From assembly GCF_008704655.1 (NCBI RefSeq), contig NZ_CP023688.1:5439001-5503000 (forward strand): DNA of 64,000 nucleotides, written 5' to 3'. The notes below the pieces were generated by a model. It searched no databases, had not been told where the DNA came from, and saw nothing but the letters and a program-made list of their open reading frames with translations. This DNA comes from Streptomyces rimosus. GTDB taxonomy: Bacteria > Actinomycetota > Actinomycetes > Streptomycetales > Streptomycetaceae. This document shows, piece after piece, positions 31,237 through 39,951 of the stretch (the stretch's first letter is position 1; every line of letters starts with the position of its first letter). The translations under genes were made by a program, and so were the position numbers.

Positions 31237-31905
31237 ATGACCGCCACCCGGTCCCGCACCCGCGCCCCCGGCGCATGCGCGGCGACGCCACCGCACCGGC
31301 TGCGGGCGGACGCGTTGCGCAACCGGGAGCGGATCATCGGGGCGGCGCGTGAGGCGATGGTCGAGTTCGGGGCGGAGATCCCGCTCGATGAAATCGCTCG
31401 ACGCGCCGGGGTCGGCAATGCGACGCTCTACCGTCACTTCCCGGATCGCCTGGATTTGATCCACCACGTCACGCTCTCCGTCATGGACCGCACCGCGGAC
31501 AAGGCGGAGGCCGCGCTCACCGAGGAACCCGATGCCTTCCAGGCGTTGCGGCGCTTCGTGTTCGCGGCGGTCGAGGAGCGGATCGGGGCCCTGTGCCCGC
31601 TGCTCTCGGACGGTGTCGACAAGGACCACCCCGACCTGCTCGCAGCGCGCGGGCGCCTGGAGGGGGCCGTCGAGGCCCTGATGGGCGCCGCGCGCGACAG
31701 CGGCCAGCTGCGTACCGACATCGCCGTCGGTGACCTGATGGTCGCGCTCACTCAGCTCACGCGTCCGCTGCCTGGAAGCGGGTGTACCGACTTCGACCGG
31801 TTCGTGTACCGGCACCTGCTGCTGTTCCTGGACGGACTGCGGGCGCCGGCACGCTCTGAACTGCCCGGTTGCGCGGCCACGCTGGAGGACCTCCGGCACA
31901 GCTAG
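31237..31905 (+). CDS. TetR-family regulator
   Basis: 222 residues; ATG (GAGAGG upstream). The N-terminus carries ~25 residues of Thr/Arg/Pro-rich extension; the helix-turn-helix is I-P-L-D-E-I-A-R-R-A-G-V-G-N-A-T-L-Y-R-H-F. This subgroup (G-N-A-T-L-Y-R-H-F-P-D-R) is often next to drug exporters. The MFS gene ~970 bases downstream on the same strand is the probable target, unusually far because of minisatellite DNA in between. Confidence 0.85.
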   Translation: MTATRSRTRAPGACAATPPHRLRADALRNRERIIGAAREAMVEFGAEIPLDEIARRAGVGNATLYRHFPDRLDLIHHVTLSVMDRTADKAEAALTEEPDAFQALRRFVFAAVEERIGALCPLLSDGVDKDHPDLLAARGRLEGAVEALMGAARDSGQLRTDIAVGDLMVALTQLTRPLPGSGCTDFDRFVYRHLLLFLDGLRAPARSELPGCAATLEDLRHS

Positions 31906-32119
31906 CGGACCACACGGGGGAAGAAAGAAACACGGGGGAAAGGAAGAAACATGGGGAACAACGGGGATCACGGGGGAGCCCGGGCCCGGCTGGGGCCGGG
32001 TCCGACCGGGCCGGCACCCAGGCGGGCCGGGGCCCGGTCGGGGCCGCCGACGCCGAGCATCGGCTGACGCCGATCACGCAGACGCTGACCACCAGCTGAC
32101 GCCGACGCCGACGCCGAGG

Positions 32120-32544
32120 CCGACCGCTGGCCGAAGCTGACCGCCTGCCGAAGCCGATGACCGGCTGACGCCGACCATCAGCCGACGCCGATTGCCGGCC
32201 GAAGCCGACCGCCTGCCGAAGCCGACCGCCTGCCGAAGCCGACCGCCTGCCGAAGCTGACCGCTTGCCGAAGCTGATGACTGGCTGACGCCGACTATCAG
32301 CCGAAGCCGAACACCGACCGACGCCGACCACCGGCAGACGCCGACCATCAGCCGAATCCGAACACCGGCCGAAGCTGACCGCCGGCCGAAGCTGACCACC
32401 GGCAGACGCCGACCATCAGCCGAATCCGATTGCCGGCCGAAGCTGACCGCCTGCCGAAGCCGATGACCGGCTGACGCCGACCACCGACCGAAGCCGACCG
32501 CCTGCCGAAGCCGACCACCAGCTGACGCCGACCACCGTCCGGCG
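32120..32544. repeat. 17-bp minisatellite, 25 units
   Basis: Exactly 25 consecutive 17-base units of consensus CYGAYNNCYNGCCGAAG with no indels. Units vary at the same inner positions and several variants recur (e.g. CCGACCGCCTGCCGAAG at least five times). There are no spacers, so it is not CRISPR. Confidence 0.9.
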
Positions 32545-32611
32545 GCAGCCGACGTCCGGCTTCAACCCGGCCGAATGACGCCGCCACCCGGCCACCGGCC
32601 TGCACAACACC

Positions 32612-32683
32612 CGCCACCACGTCCGTCACGGCGCCCGCCACGACACCCGTCATGGCACCCGCCACGACACCCGCCACCACACC
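32612..32683. repeat. 12-bp minisatellite, six units
   Basis: Six 12-base units, e.g. CGCCACGACACC and CGTCATGGCACC, without gaps. Confidence 0.8.
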
Positions 32684-32873
32684 CGGCACAAGACGGCCCC
32701 GGCCGCCCCGGCGGCGGCGCAACCGCCCCCGCCCGGCCATACCGCAAGCCGATCAACGCCTGATCAACACACGTTCAACACCACAACAGCACCGACCTCC
32801 TCACTTACGCACACCGCAACGGCTCACGCCCACAGCCCGCTTCTCGCTCACGCACCACTAGGTGGACCCACCC

Positions 32874-34406
32874 ATGTCTGAATCGGCCACGCACGTCGAT
32901 CCCCGGCGCTGGAAAGCGCTCATATTCATCGCCCTGGCGCAGCTCATGGTCGTGCTCGACGCGACGATCGTGAACATCGCGCTGCCCTCCGCCCAGGCCG
33001 ACCTCGGCATCTCCGACGCCAACCGGCAGTGGGTCATCACGGCGTACGCGCTCGCCTTCGGCGGCCTGCTGCTGTTCGGCGGACGCGTCGCCGACCTGTG
33101 GGGCCGCAAGCGGACCTTCATCATCGGCCTGGTCGGGTTCGCGCTGGCCTCGGCCCTCGGTGGCGCCGCGTCCAACGAGGGTGTCCTGCTCGGCGCCCGC
33201 GCCCTCCAGGGCGTCTTCGGCGCGCTGCTGGCGCCGTCGGCGCTGTCGCTGCTCGCGGTGACGTTCACCGAGGCGCGGGAGCGGGCCAAGGCGTTCGGCA
33301 TCTTCGGTGCCATCGCCGGTGGCGGCGGTGCCGTCGGTCTGATCCTCGGCGGCGTCCTGACCGAGTACATGAACTGGCGCTGGACCTTCTTCGTCAACAT
33401 CCCGTTCGCCGTGGTCGCCGCGGCCGGCGCACTGCTGGTGATCCGCGAGCCCGCGGGCAGCCGCAACCCGTCCCGCCTGGACGTGCCCGGCGTCATCCTG
33501 GCCACCCTCGGCCTGGTGTCCCTGGTCTACGGCTTCACGCGCGCCGAGTCCGACGGCTGGGGCGCCGGGATGACCATCGGCCTGTTCGTGGCGGCCGCCG
33601 TGCTGCTCGCGACGTTCGTGCTGGTCGAGTCGAAGGTCAAGTCCCCGCTGCTGCCGCTGCGGGTGCTCACCGACCGCAACCGCGCCGGTGTCTATGCGTC
33701 GCTGGGCCTGGCCGTCATCGGCATGTTCGGTCTGTTCCTGTTCCTGACGTACTACATGCAGATCGTGAAGGGCTACACGCCGGTCACGACCGGCCTGGCC
33801 TTCCTGCCGATGATCGTCGGCATGATCACCGGCTCGACGCAGATCGGCGCCCGGCTGATGACCCGCGTCCGGCCGCGGCTGCTGATGGCCCCGGGCTTCC
33901 TGCTCGCCGCCGTCGGCATGCTGATCCTGACCCAGATCGACCTGGACACGTCCTACGCGACGCAGATCCTGCCCGCGTTCCTGCTGCTCGGGCTCGGTAT
34001 GGGTACGGCGTTCATGCCCGCGATGTCGCTGGCCACGCACGGCGTCCAGCCGCGGGACGCGGGTGTCGCCTCGGCGATGGTCAACACCTCGCAGCAGGTG
34101 GGCGGCGCGATCGGTACGGCCCTGCTGAACACCATCGCGGCCAGCGCCACCACCGCGTACGCCACCTCGCACGCGAAGAGCGCGCCCTCGGTGGACCTGC
34201 TGAAGCTGGAGTCGATGGTGCACGGCTACACCTCCGCGATCTGGTGGGCGGTCGGCATCCTGGCCGTGGCCGCGGCCATCGCGTTCACCATGGTCACCAC
34301 CGGCAGCCAGGGCGGCGGACCGGTCGCCCGCTCCGGCGACGGCGCGGACGCGGCGGCAGACGCCGACGCGGAGGCGGACGTACCGATTCCGGTCATGGCG
34401 CACTGA
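32874..34406 (+). CDS. MFS drug-efflux transporter, DHA2 family (EmrB/QacA type)
   Basis: 510 residues; ATG with AGGTGG eight bases upstream. Fourteen helices can be drawn. Motif D1 (L-D-A-T-I-V-N-I-A-L-P), motif A (G-G-R-V-A-D-L-W-G-R-K-R) and the antiporter motif C (G-A-I-A-G-G-G-G-A-V-G-L-I-L-G-G) are present, defining proton-driven multidrug export. Short Asp/Ala-rich C-terminus. Likely controlled by the upstream TetR; a MarR gene converges from the other side. Confidence 0.92.
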   Translation: MSESATHVDPRRWKALIFIALAQLMVVLDATIVNIALPSAQADLGISDANRQWVITAYALAFGGLLLFGGRVADLWGRKRTFIIGLVGFALASALGGAASNEGVLLGARALQGVFGALLAPSALSLLAVTFTEARERAKAFGIFGAIAGGGGAVGLILGGVLTEYMNWRWTFFVNIPFAVVAAAGALLVIREPAGSRNPSRLDVPGVILATLGLVSLVYGFTRAESDGWGAGMTIGLFVAAAVLLATFVLVESKVKSPLLPLRVLTDRNRAGVYASLGLAVIGMFGLFLFLTYYMQIVKGYTPVTTGLAFLPMIVGMITGSTQIGARLMTRVRPRLLMAPGFLLAAVGMLILTQIDLDTSYATQILPAFLLLGLGMGTAFMPAMSLATHGVQPRDAGVASAMVNTSQQVGGAIGTALLNTIAASATTAYATSHAKSAPSVDLLKLESMVHGYTSAIWWAVGILAVAAAIAFTMVTTGSQGGGPVARSGDGADAAADADAEADVPIPVMAH

Positions 34407-34511
34407 TCACGCCGACTGATCACGCCGACCGAGCACGCCAACTGATCACGGTGTGCTGATCACGCCGACCGATCGCGCCGCACTGATCACGCAGCGCTGA
34501 TCACGGTGCAC
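34403..34511. repeat. 13-14-bp TGATCA-containing repeat after the MFS stop
   Basis: About eight units of CTGATCACGCCGA and variants; six contain the TGATCAC palindrome. The MFS stop codon is itself part of the first unit. Confidence 0.8.
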
Positions 34512-34522
34512 CGAGCGCAGGT

Positions 34523-34558
34523 GTACGGGCCGGTGGCCACGCGGCCACCGGCCCGTAC
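34523..34558. terminator. Bidirectional terminator between MFS and MarR genes
   Basis: A perfect 16-bp stem, GTACGGGCCGGTGGCC with GGCCACCGGCCCGTAC, around ACGC, between two convergent genes. Confidence 0.85.
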
Positions 34559-34609
34559 GCACGCCCGAACCCCACCGAACCGGCCCGGCGCCGGCCCGCC
34601 CCCCGCTAC

Positions 34610-35107
34610 TCAGCGGAGCCAGGGCAGGTCGGCGCCTTGCGGTTGCAGGCCGTCGGCCACCGTGCGGCAGATGTCGGCCAGCTGGCGGACCTGCTCGGGG
34701 CTGAGACGGTCGAAGAGGGCCGCCCGTACGGCGGAGACATGGCCGGGCGCGGCCTTCTCCAGGACGCGCAGGCCCTCGTCGGTGAGGACGGCGTTCTGGC
34801 CGCGCTTGTCCGAGGGGCAGTCCTCGCGCCGGACCCAGCCGCTCTTCTCCAGGCGGGCCACGGCGTGCGACAGCCGGGAGCGGGTGATCTTGGCGTTCTG
34901 GGCCAGTTCGGTCATCCGCAACCGGCGCCGGGGCGCCCGGGAGAGCTGGACGAGCAGCCCGTAGTAGACGTGCGGCATGCCCGCGTCACGCTGGAGCTGG
35001 CGGTCGAGATGGTCCTCCAGGAGCGTGGTGGCATGCAGGTACGACTGCCAGGCGTACTGCTCTTCGTCGCTGAGCCAGCGCGGCTCGCCTGCGGGTTCGT
35101 TGCTCAT
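34610..35107 (-). CDS. MarR-family regulator
   Basis: 165 residues from ATG (an upstream in-frame start adds three residues). Winged helix: M-T-E-L-A-Q-N-A-K-I-T-R-S-R-L-S-H-A-V-A-R-L-E and the wing R-R-E-D-C-P-S-D-K-R-G. These regulate stress or resistance genes in response to aromatic ligands or oxidation. Convergent to the MFS gene; its own targets are not evident, possibly the questin-oxidase gene next to it or itself. Confidence 0.88.
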   Translation of the reverse strand: MSNEPAGEPRWLSDEEQYAWQSYLHATTLLEDHLDRQLQRDAGMPHVYYGLLVQLSRAPRRRLRMTELAQNAKITRSRLSHAVARLEKSGWVRREDCPSDKRGQNAVLTDEGLRVLEKAAPGHVSAVRAALFDRLSPEQVRQLADICRTVADGLQPQGADLPWLR

Positions 35108-35251
35108 ACCATCCACTGTCTCACCGCTCCGCCATTTCTTGAAGTTTTAACTAAGGGTGACGGGCAGGAAATGCGCAGGTGAGCCACCGTACGTGGGGCT
35201 TACATGAGGATCCGGGTTTTTCAGGAACGCTCTGAAACCGGGCCGGACCAT

Positions 35252-36349
35252 TCAGGAATCGGCGGGAATCAGCTGCTGAGCGCGCACCGCGGCGGCCAGA
35301 GCCCGATCGGCGCCGAAGAACTCGCCGTCCACGCCACCGCCCGCACCCTCGTCACCCTCCGCAGACCACTTCGCCACGTCCAGCGCGGTGTCGGTCATCT
35401 TGATGACATGTTCGTCGCCGTGCCGCGCCGCCCGTTCGAAAACCTCCTCGGCGACGAGCCGGCCGCCCTCCTTCAACGGCGACTGCACCTCGGCGGCCGA
35501 GTAGACCGACGTGATCGCCGCGCTCGCCGTCCAGACCGCGCCGAGCGAGACCGCCCACAGTTCGCGGGGGAGCGCGGGCAGGGTGCGCAGCACCGCGTTC
35601 GGGGCGGTGGCGGTGTGCACCATCAGGACGCCATGGCCGTACCCGTGGTCCAGGTAGTGGTGCACGGCGGCCCCGACGAGCGCGGTGAGCCGGTCGCGTA
35701 CGGCGTCGGGGTCGTCGGCCGGTACGTGCAGCGACTCGGCGGTGGCCAGCCAGCCGGGCGTACCGGGCAGCTGGGCCAAACCGTCGAGAGGCAGCACCTG
35801 TTGGTCGGCGACGCGCGGGAGGGCGGCCAGCGCTTCGGCGGGCGAGGCGGTGCCGGTGGGGTTCACGGAGACGGGCAGGGTGGTGTGCCGGGCGGCCCAG
35901 TACCCGAGAGCGTGCGCCAACTCCGCGATGCGCGGCGCCTCTTCGCCGTCCTCAAGGAGTGTGCGTACGACGTGGCCGACGCGGATGACGGGGTGCGTCG
36001 CGGCCCCGGCGATGCCGGGCAGTAACCGCGGCCACCACTCGGCGAGCACGTCGCGCCACGGACGTTCGGCGACGAGCCGGGTGAAGTACGCGGTCCAGTC
36101 GGAGACCCGGCGCGGATCGCCCAGCGCCTCCTGCCAGTTGGCGTCGGTGACCGTGCCCTGGAGGCTCGGCACGTCCTCCAGTTTCTCCTCGTAGTGATCG
36201 AGCCAGCGGTGCACGGAACCCGCCTGCCCATGCCTGACCAGCGCCTCCACGGCCATCGGCCCATGGTTGGCGAGGAAGCCCTGGAACTCGGGACCCGAGC
36301 CGTGCAGACGCTCCAGGGCCTCGTCGAGAATTCCGCTCGTGATGTCCAT
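35252..36349 (-). CDS. Questin oxidase family protein (DUF4243)
   Basis: 365 residues. N-terminal L-H-G-S-G-P-E-F-Q-G-F-L-A-N-H-G-P-M-A-V-E-A-L is the recognisable signature of this family, with A-A-R-H-T-T and further His-rich helices (V-H-H-Y-L-D-H-G-Y-G-H-G-V-L). Fungal members (GedK-type) carry out Baeyer-Villiger-like ring opening of anthraquinones; bacterial relatives are uncharacterised. No cofactor-binding Rossmann motif is visible. It may act in aromatic metabolism. Confidence 0.8.
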   Translation of the reverse strand: MDITSGILDEALERLHGSGPEFQGFLANHGPMAVEALVRHGQAGSVHRWLDHYEEKLEDVPSLQGTVTDANWQEALGDPRRVSDWTAYFTRLVAERPWRDVLAEWWPRLLPGIAGAATHPVIRVGHVVRTLLEDGEEAPRIAELAHALGYWAARHTTLPVSVNPTGTASPAEALAALPRVADQQVLPLDGLAQLPGTPGWLATAESLHVPADDPDAVRDRLTALVGAAVHHYLDHGYGHGVLMVHTATAPNAVLRTLPALPRELWAVSLGAVWTASAAITSVYSAAEVQSPLKEGGRLVAEEVFERAARHGDEHVIKMTDTALDVAKWSAEGDEGAGGGVDGEFFGADRALAAAVRAQQLIPADS

Positions 36350-36514
36350 GCGCCGAGGCTAGGCGGGTGGTTCGGGCGCGGTAACGGACGGCGGTCCTAC
36401 GCCCCGGTACGGCGATGGTCGTACGGCCGGGGGACGGGCGTAGGACCTTGTGCGCCAGGACCGACGCGATACCCGACAGGAGGTGTCGGGTATCGGGGGG
36501 GGGAGGGTGAGCGC

Positions 36515-37069
36515 ATGACGAGCGACAGCACAGGTACACGTACGGGTACAGCCACAGGCGCAGGCGTGAGCTGGGCCGGATTCGCGGCCGAGCAGCCGGA
36601 GGCGGCGGGTCGGGTGGAGGCGCGCTTCGGGGCGTACCGGCACCACGTCCTCGGGACGCTCCGCCGCGACGGCTCGCCGCGCCTGACCGGCATCGAGGCG
36701 GACTTCCGCGCCGGCGAACTGTGGCTGGGCATGATGGCGGGCTCCCGCAAGGCGCTGGACCTGCGGCGCGACCCGCGCTTCGCGCTGCACGCCAATCCGG
36801 GGCCGGGCACGGACCTGGCGGGCGGCGACGTACGGGTCGCCGGGCGGGCCGTGGAGGTGACCGACCCGGCGGTGCTCGCGTGGTACGTGGGCGAGACGAA
36901 GCCGCCGGAGCCGTTCCACCTGTTCCGGGCGGAGCTGACCGAGGTGGTGCGCACGTACGTGGAGGACCCGCACATCGTGCTGGAGACCTGGCGGCCCGGC
37001 GGCCCCCAGCGCGTCATCCGGCGGGGCAACGGGGCCGAGCCGCCCGAGGTCACGGTCGTCCCCGGGTGA
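36515..37069 (+). CDS. Pyridoxamine-5'-phosphate-oxidase-fold protein
   Basis: 184 residues, ATG with GGGAGGG. A split beta-barrel pattern: L-G-T-L-R-R-D-G-S-P-R-L-T-G-I-E-A, E-L-W-L-G-M-M-A-G-S-R-K-A-L-D-L-R-R-D-P-R-F. Such proteins bind FMN or F420 and act as reductases or oxidases; actinobacteria have many of unknown substrate. Thr/Gly-rich start. Its neighbours give no hint of the substrate. Confidence 0.75.
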   Translation: MTSDSTGTRTGTATGAGVSWAGFAAEQPEAAGRVEARFGAYRHHVLGTLRRDGSPRLTGIEADFRAGELWLGMMAGSRKALDLRRDPRFALHANPGPGTDLAGGDVRVAGRAVEVTDPAVLAWYVGETKPPEPFHLFRAELTEVVRTYVEDPHIVLETWRPGGPQRVIRRGNGAEPPEVTVVPG

Positions 37070-37279
37070 GCCGGAGCGGGGGCGCCCCTTCAGGTCGCGG
37101 TGATCTGGAAGGTGCAGGTGCGGGGGCGGTCCGCAGATCCTCTGGGGCGCTGCCCCATGTGGAAGCCGTCCGGGTCGCCCATGGGGGAGGCCACACGGCG
37201 GGGCGCCGCGTACGGCCGCCGTCGCCGGGGTGGTGCCGGCGACGGCGGTCAACGCTCCGGACGCGGTGGAGGCGCGTGC

Positions 37280-37861
37280 TCAGTTGGACGGGTGCGGGTG
37301 GTGGTGGGTCCGGCGCGGGCGGTGTTCGCCGTGGGGCTCGCGGACGCGGTGGGTGCGGAAGATGTACAGGGAGACGGCGAACATCACCGCGCCCATGACC
37401 GCTCCCATGCGCACCGACTCCAGGGTGGTGTGCCCGGCCGTGCCGGAGATGCTGTAGAGGTAGCCGATCGCGGTGCCGAAGAACGCTCCGTACGCCAGCG
37501 CCCGTACCTCCGTGACCAGGGTCGGCTGGACCCGTACGAGCAGCAGGCCGAGCACGCCGCTGACGACGGCCGTGATCAGGCCCAGCAGCCAGGCGTGACC
37601 CAGCGAGGAACCGCTCGTGCGGTCCACGAAGACGGTCCACAGGCCGTAGAGGAGTGCCGCGGCGACGGGCAGGGCCACGGCCATGGTGGACCTGCCGTGC
37701 GGCCCGGAGGCCGCGGCCGGGTTGTCCGGGTGTACCGAGGTGTCGCGGTGTACCGGGGTGTCGCGGTGTACCGGGGTGTCCGAGTGCGCTGTGTACGGCT
37801 GCGACGCGTCCCGCGACTGCGGGTCGGCGGTCGCGCCGTGCCGGTGGGCGGGCGTCTGCAT
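37280..37861 (-). CDS. Membrane protein with repeat-containing N-terminus
   Basis: 193 residues. The first 60 are polar and include three near-copies of H-R-D-T-P-V (DNA repeat of 18 bases around 37735-37790). Four hydrophobic segments follow (A-V-A-L-P-V-A-A-A-L-L-Y-G-L, then three more), then a His/Arg-rich tail. The pattern of two short helical pairs resembles half of an EamA/DMT-type transporter, but family is not certain. Confidence 0.65.
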   Translation of the reverse strand: MQTPAHRHGATADPQSRDASQPYTAHSDTPVHRDTPVHRDTSVHPDNPAAASGPHGRSTMAVALPVAAALLYGLWTVFVDRTSGSSLGHAWLLGLITAVVSGVLGLLLVRVQPTLVTEVRALAYGAFFGTAIGYLYSISGTAGHTTLESVRMGAVMGAVMFAVSLYIFRTHRVREPHGEHRPRRTHHHPHPSN

Positions 37862-37916
37862 GACGGGCTCCTCTCACTCGCCCCGTCTTCCAGGCCACAC
37901 CCGGGTACCGCGAGCG

Positions 37917-38492
37917 TCAACCGGAGGAGCCGGTGCCCAGGTGTTTCTCGTACCAAGCGACGTCCCAGTAGCGCCCGAATTTGCGGCCGACCTCGCCGTA
38001 CGTACCGACGTGCCGGAAGCCGAAGCGGGCGTGCAGCCGGACGGACGCCTCGTTGGGCAGGGCGATGCCCGCGTACGCGCGGTGCACGTCCTCGCCGGCG
38101 AGCGCCTCGAAGAGGGACTTGTAGAGCAGCGTGCCGACGCCGCGGCCCGCGGCCCCCGGCGCGCAGTAGACGCTGACCTCGACCGAAGTGGAATAGGCGG
38201 GCTTGATCCGGAAAGGACTACTGGTCACATAACCCAACAGCCGTCCACCGCGATCCGCGGACCGCCCGCCGCGCGCCCGCGCCCCGTGCGCCCTCTCCTG
38301 AGCAACCAGAAGGCGGTGCGGGCCGTCTACAGGGTGGGAGAGCAACCACGAGCGGCGCTGCTCGGGGGTGAAGGGCTCCGTGTCGAATGTGATGGTCGTC
38401 TCACGGACGTAGTGGTTGTAGAGGTCCGTGAGGTCCCCGAGATCAGCCTCGGTGGCCGGTCTGACCTGCACTTCCCGGTACTCCGACGGCAT
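37917..38492 (-). CDS. GNAT N-acetyltransferase, phosphinothricin-acetyltransferase-like
   Basis: 191 residues. V-R-P-A-T-E-A-D-L at the start, T-I-T-F-D-T-E-P-F-T-P-E-Q, V-E-V-S-V-Y-C-A-P-G-A-A-G-R-G-V-G-T-L-L (acetyl-CoA pyrophosphate loop), and F-G-F-R-H-V-G-T-Y-x-E-V-G-R-K-F-G-R-Y-W-D-V are the marks of the Pat/Bar/YncA group. These acetylate amino groups of amino-acid-like compounds such as phosphinothricin. Contains a ~15-residue Arg/Gly insertion mid-protein. Confidence 0.85.
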   Translation of the reverse strand: MPSEYREVQVRPATEADLGDLTDLYNHYVRETTITFDTEPFTPEQRRSWLLSHPVDGPHRLLVAQERAHGARARGGRSADRGGRLLGYVTSSPFRIKPAYSTSVEVSVYCAPGAAGRGVGTLLYKSLFEALAGEDVHRAYAGIALPNEASVRLHARFGFRHVGTYGEVGRKFGRYWDVAWYEKHLGTGSSG

Positions 38493-38551
38493 CCGCCCTC
38501 CTTGGTGGGGATGCAGGGTACTGCATGATCACGAAAATCGGTGCTCGGTGT

Positions 38552-38578
38552 GGGAATTCTGTCCGGATTCCAGCCGTT
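38552..38578 (+). promoter_or_regulatory. SigR-type promoter of hrdD
   Basis: GGGAAT, an 18-base spacer and GTT, matching the oxidative-stress sigma factor SigR consensus (GGAAT-N18-GTT). It lies ~100 bases before the hrdD start. hrdD is a known SigR target in S. coelicolor. Confidence 0.7.
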
Positions 38579-38681
38579 GTTTCCTTCGGAAGGGGTACTC
38601 GGGGGCTCAGACCGCACCCGGTGTCCCACCGCCACCATCCCGCGACCGACTCACGCAGACTCATCGCAAGGGAGCACACGC

Positions 38682-39683
38682 ATGGCAACCCGTGCCGTCG
38701 CCCGTCGTCAGGCCACCAGCAGCGGTGCCGACGGGACCAACAGTGTTCGCGCCGTAGGCGGGGAGATCGCCGACCGCGACCTGGTCGGCATGTACCTCGA
38801 CGAGATCGCGCGTACCCCTCTGCTCGACGCCGCCCGTGAGGTCGAGCTGTCCCAGACGATCGAAGCGGGTGTCTACGCCCGGCAGATCCTCGACGGGGTC
38901 GTCGAGGACGGCAACGCCGCCGGCGGCACCCGTGAAGAGCTCGAAGCGCTGGCCGAAGAGGCGGAGAAGGCCAAGGACATCTTCATCCGCTCCAACCTGC
39001 GCCTGGTCGTGGCGGTCGCCCGCCGCTACCCGCGCTCCGGCCTGCCCCTGCTCGACCTGATCCAGGAGGGCAACGCGGGCCTGGTCCGCGCGGTCGAGAA
39101 GTTCGACTACGCCAAGGGCTTCAAGTTCTCCACGTACGCGACGTGGTGGATCCGCCAGGCCATCACCCGCTCCATCGCCGACCAGTCGCGCACCATCCGG
39201 CTGCCCGTCCACCTCGTGGAGGAGCTGGGCCGCATCCGCCGCGTCCAGCGCGAGTTCAACCGGGAGAACGGCCGCGACCCCGAGCCCGCCGAGATCGCCC
39301 AGGAGCTGGGCTCCACGCCCGAGCGCGTCACGGACGTCCTGGACTGGGCGCGCGACCCGGTCAGCCTGAACATGTCGGTCGACGACGAGGGCGACACCCA
39401 GTTCGGCGACCTGCTGGAGGACACCTCCGCCGCCTCGCCCGAGCAGTCCGTCCTGACGCTGCTGCGCAGCGAGGAGCTGGAGGACCTGATCGACCGCCTC
39501 GACCACCGTACGGCCTCGATCATCAAGGCCCGGTACGGCATCGAGGACGGCCGCGAGCGCACCCTCACCGAGGTCGGCAAGCAGCACGGCCTGACGCGCG
39601 AGCGCATCCGGCAGATAGAGAAGCACGCGCTGCTGGAGCTGAAGCGGATGGCGCGCGACACGGGGTTCGACGCGGCGGCGTAA
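38682..39683 (+). CDS. hrdD: Principal-like RNA polymerase sigma factor HrdD
   Basis: 333 residues; ATG with AAGGGAG. Sigma-70 regions in order: 1.2 (D-L-V-G-M-Y-L-D-E-I-A-R-T-P-L-L), 2 (D-L-I-Q-E-G-N-A-G-L-V-R-A-V-E-K-F-D-Y-A-K-G-F-K-F-S), 3, and 4 (L-T-E-V-G-K-Q-H-G-L-T-R-E-R-I-R-Q-I-E). Length and the start M-A-T-R-A-V-A-R-R match HrdD rather than the longer HrdB. It is a nonessential alternative of group 2. Confidence 0.92.
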   Translation: MATRAVARRQATSSGADGTNSVRAVGGEIADRDLVGMYLDEIARTPLLDAAREVELSQTIEAGVYARQILDGVVEDGNAAGGTREELEALAEEAEKAKDIFIRSNLRLVVAVARRYPRSGLPLLDLIQEGNAGLVRAVEKFDYAKGFKFSTYATWWIRQAITRSIADQSRTIRLPVHLVEELGRIRRVQREFNRENGRDPEPAEIAQELGSTPERVTDVLDWARDPVSLNMSVDDEGDTQFGDLLEDTSAASPEQSVLTLLRSEELEDLIDRLDHRTASIIKARYGIEDGRERTLTEVGKQHGLTRERIRQIEKHALLELKRMARDTGFDAAA

Positions 39684-39789
39684 GGGCGCCCGCCCTGCGC
39701 CCGTGCTCCCCGTCGGTGGTGGCCTGACGTGGGCTGATGTGCGGCCGTCCGCATACCCCGAGTGATTCCTTACCCCTTCCCCCATAGAC

Positions 39790-39829
39790 GAGCCCCGGTG
39801 CCGCTACCCCCCCTTCGGTACCGGGGCTC
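39790..39829 (+). terminator. hrdD terminator
   Basis: GAGCCCCGGTGCC pairs with GGTACCGGGGCTC (13 bp, one G-U) followed by TTTG. Confidence 0.8.
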
Positions 39830-39951
39830 TTTGCTGCCCGGCCATGCCCGTTTGTGTTGGCCGTGGGTCCGAGTGTGTTTACTTCCTGGCGTTCCAGTCG
39901 TACCTTTGGCTTGAAACCACACGGTCGGGCATGAGGCAGGCGCAAATCACC

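Larger units (their letters stand above)
31906..32873. other. 968-base gene-free region filled by minisatellites
   Basis: Starts with G/A-rich repeats of GGGGGAA-like words (31915-31975), then a G/C stretch, the 17-bp array (32120-32544), and the 12-bp array (32612-32683). Apparent reading frames in this stretch only translate the repeats. Confidence 0.7.

Noticed and set aside
32120..32544. Regular short repeats that could suggest a CRISPR array
   Set aside because: Units are contiguous 17-mers with no unique spacers, and no cas genes are near. It is a minisatellite.
37735..37790. 18-bp repeat as a regulatory array
   Set aside because: It lies inside the N-terminal coding part of the membrane protein and encodes H-R-D-T-P-V repeats in frame.
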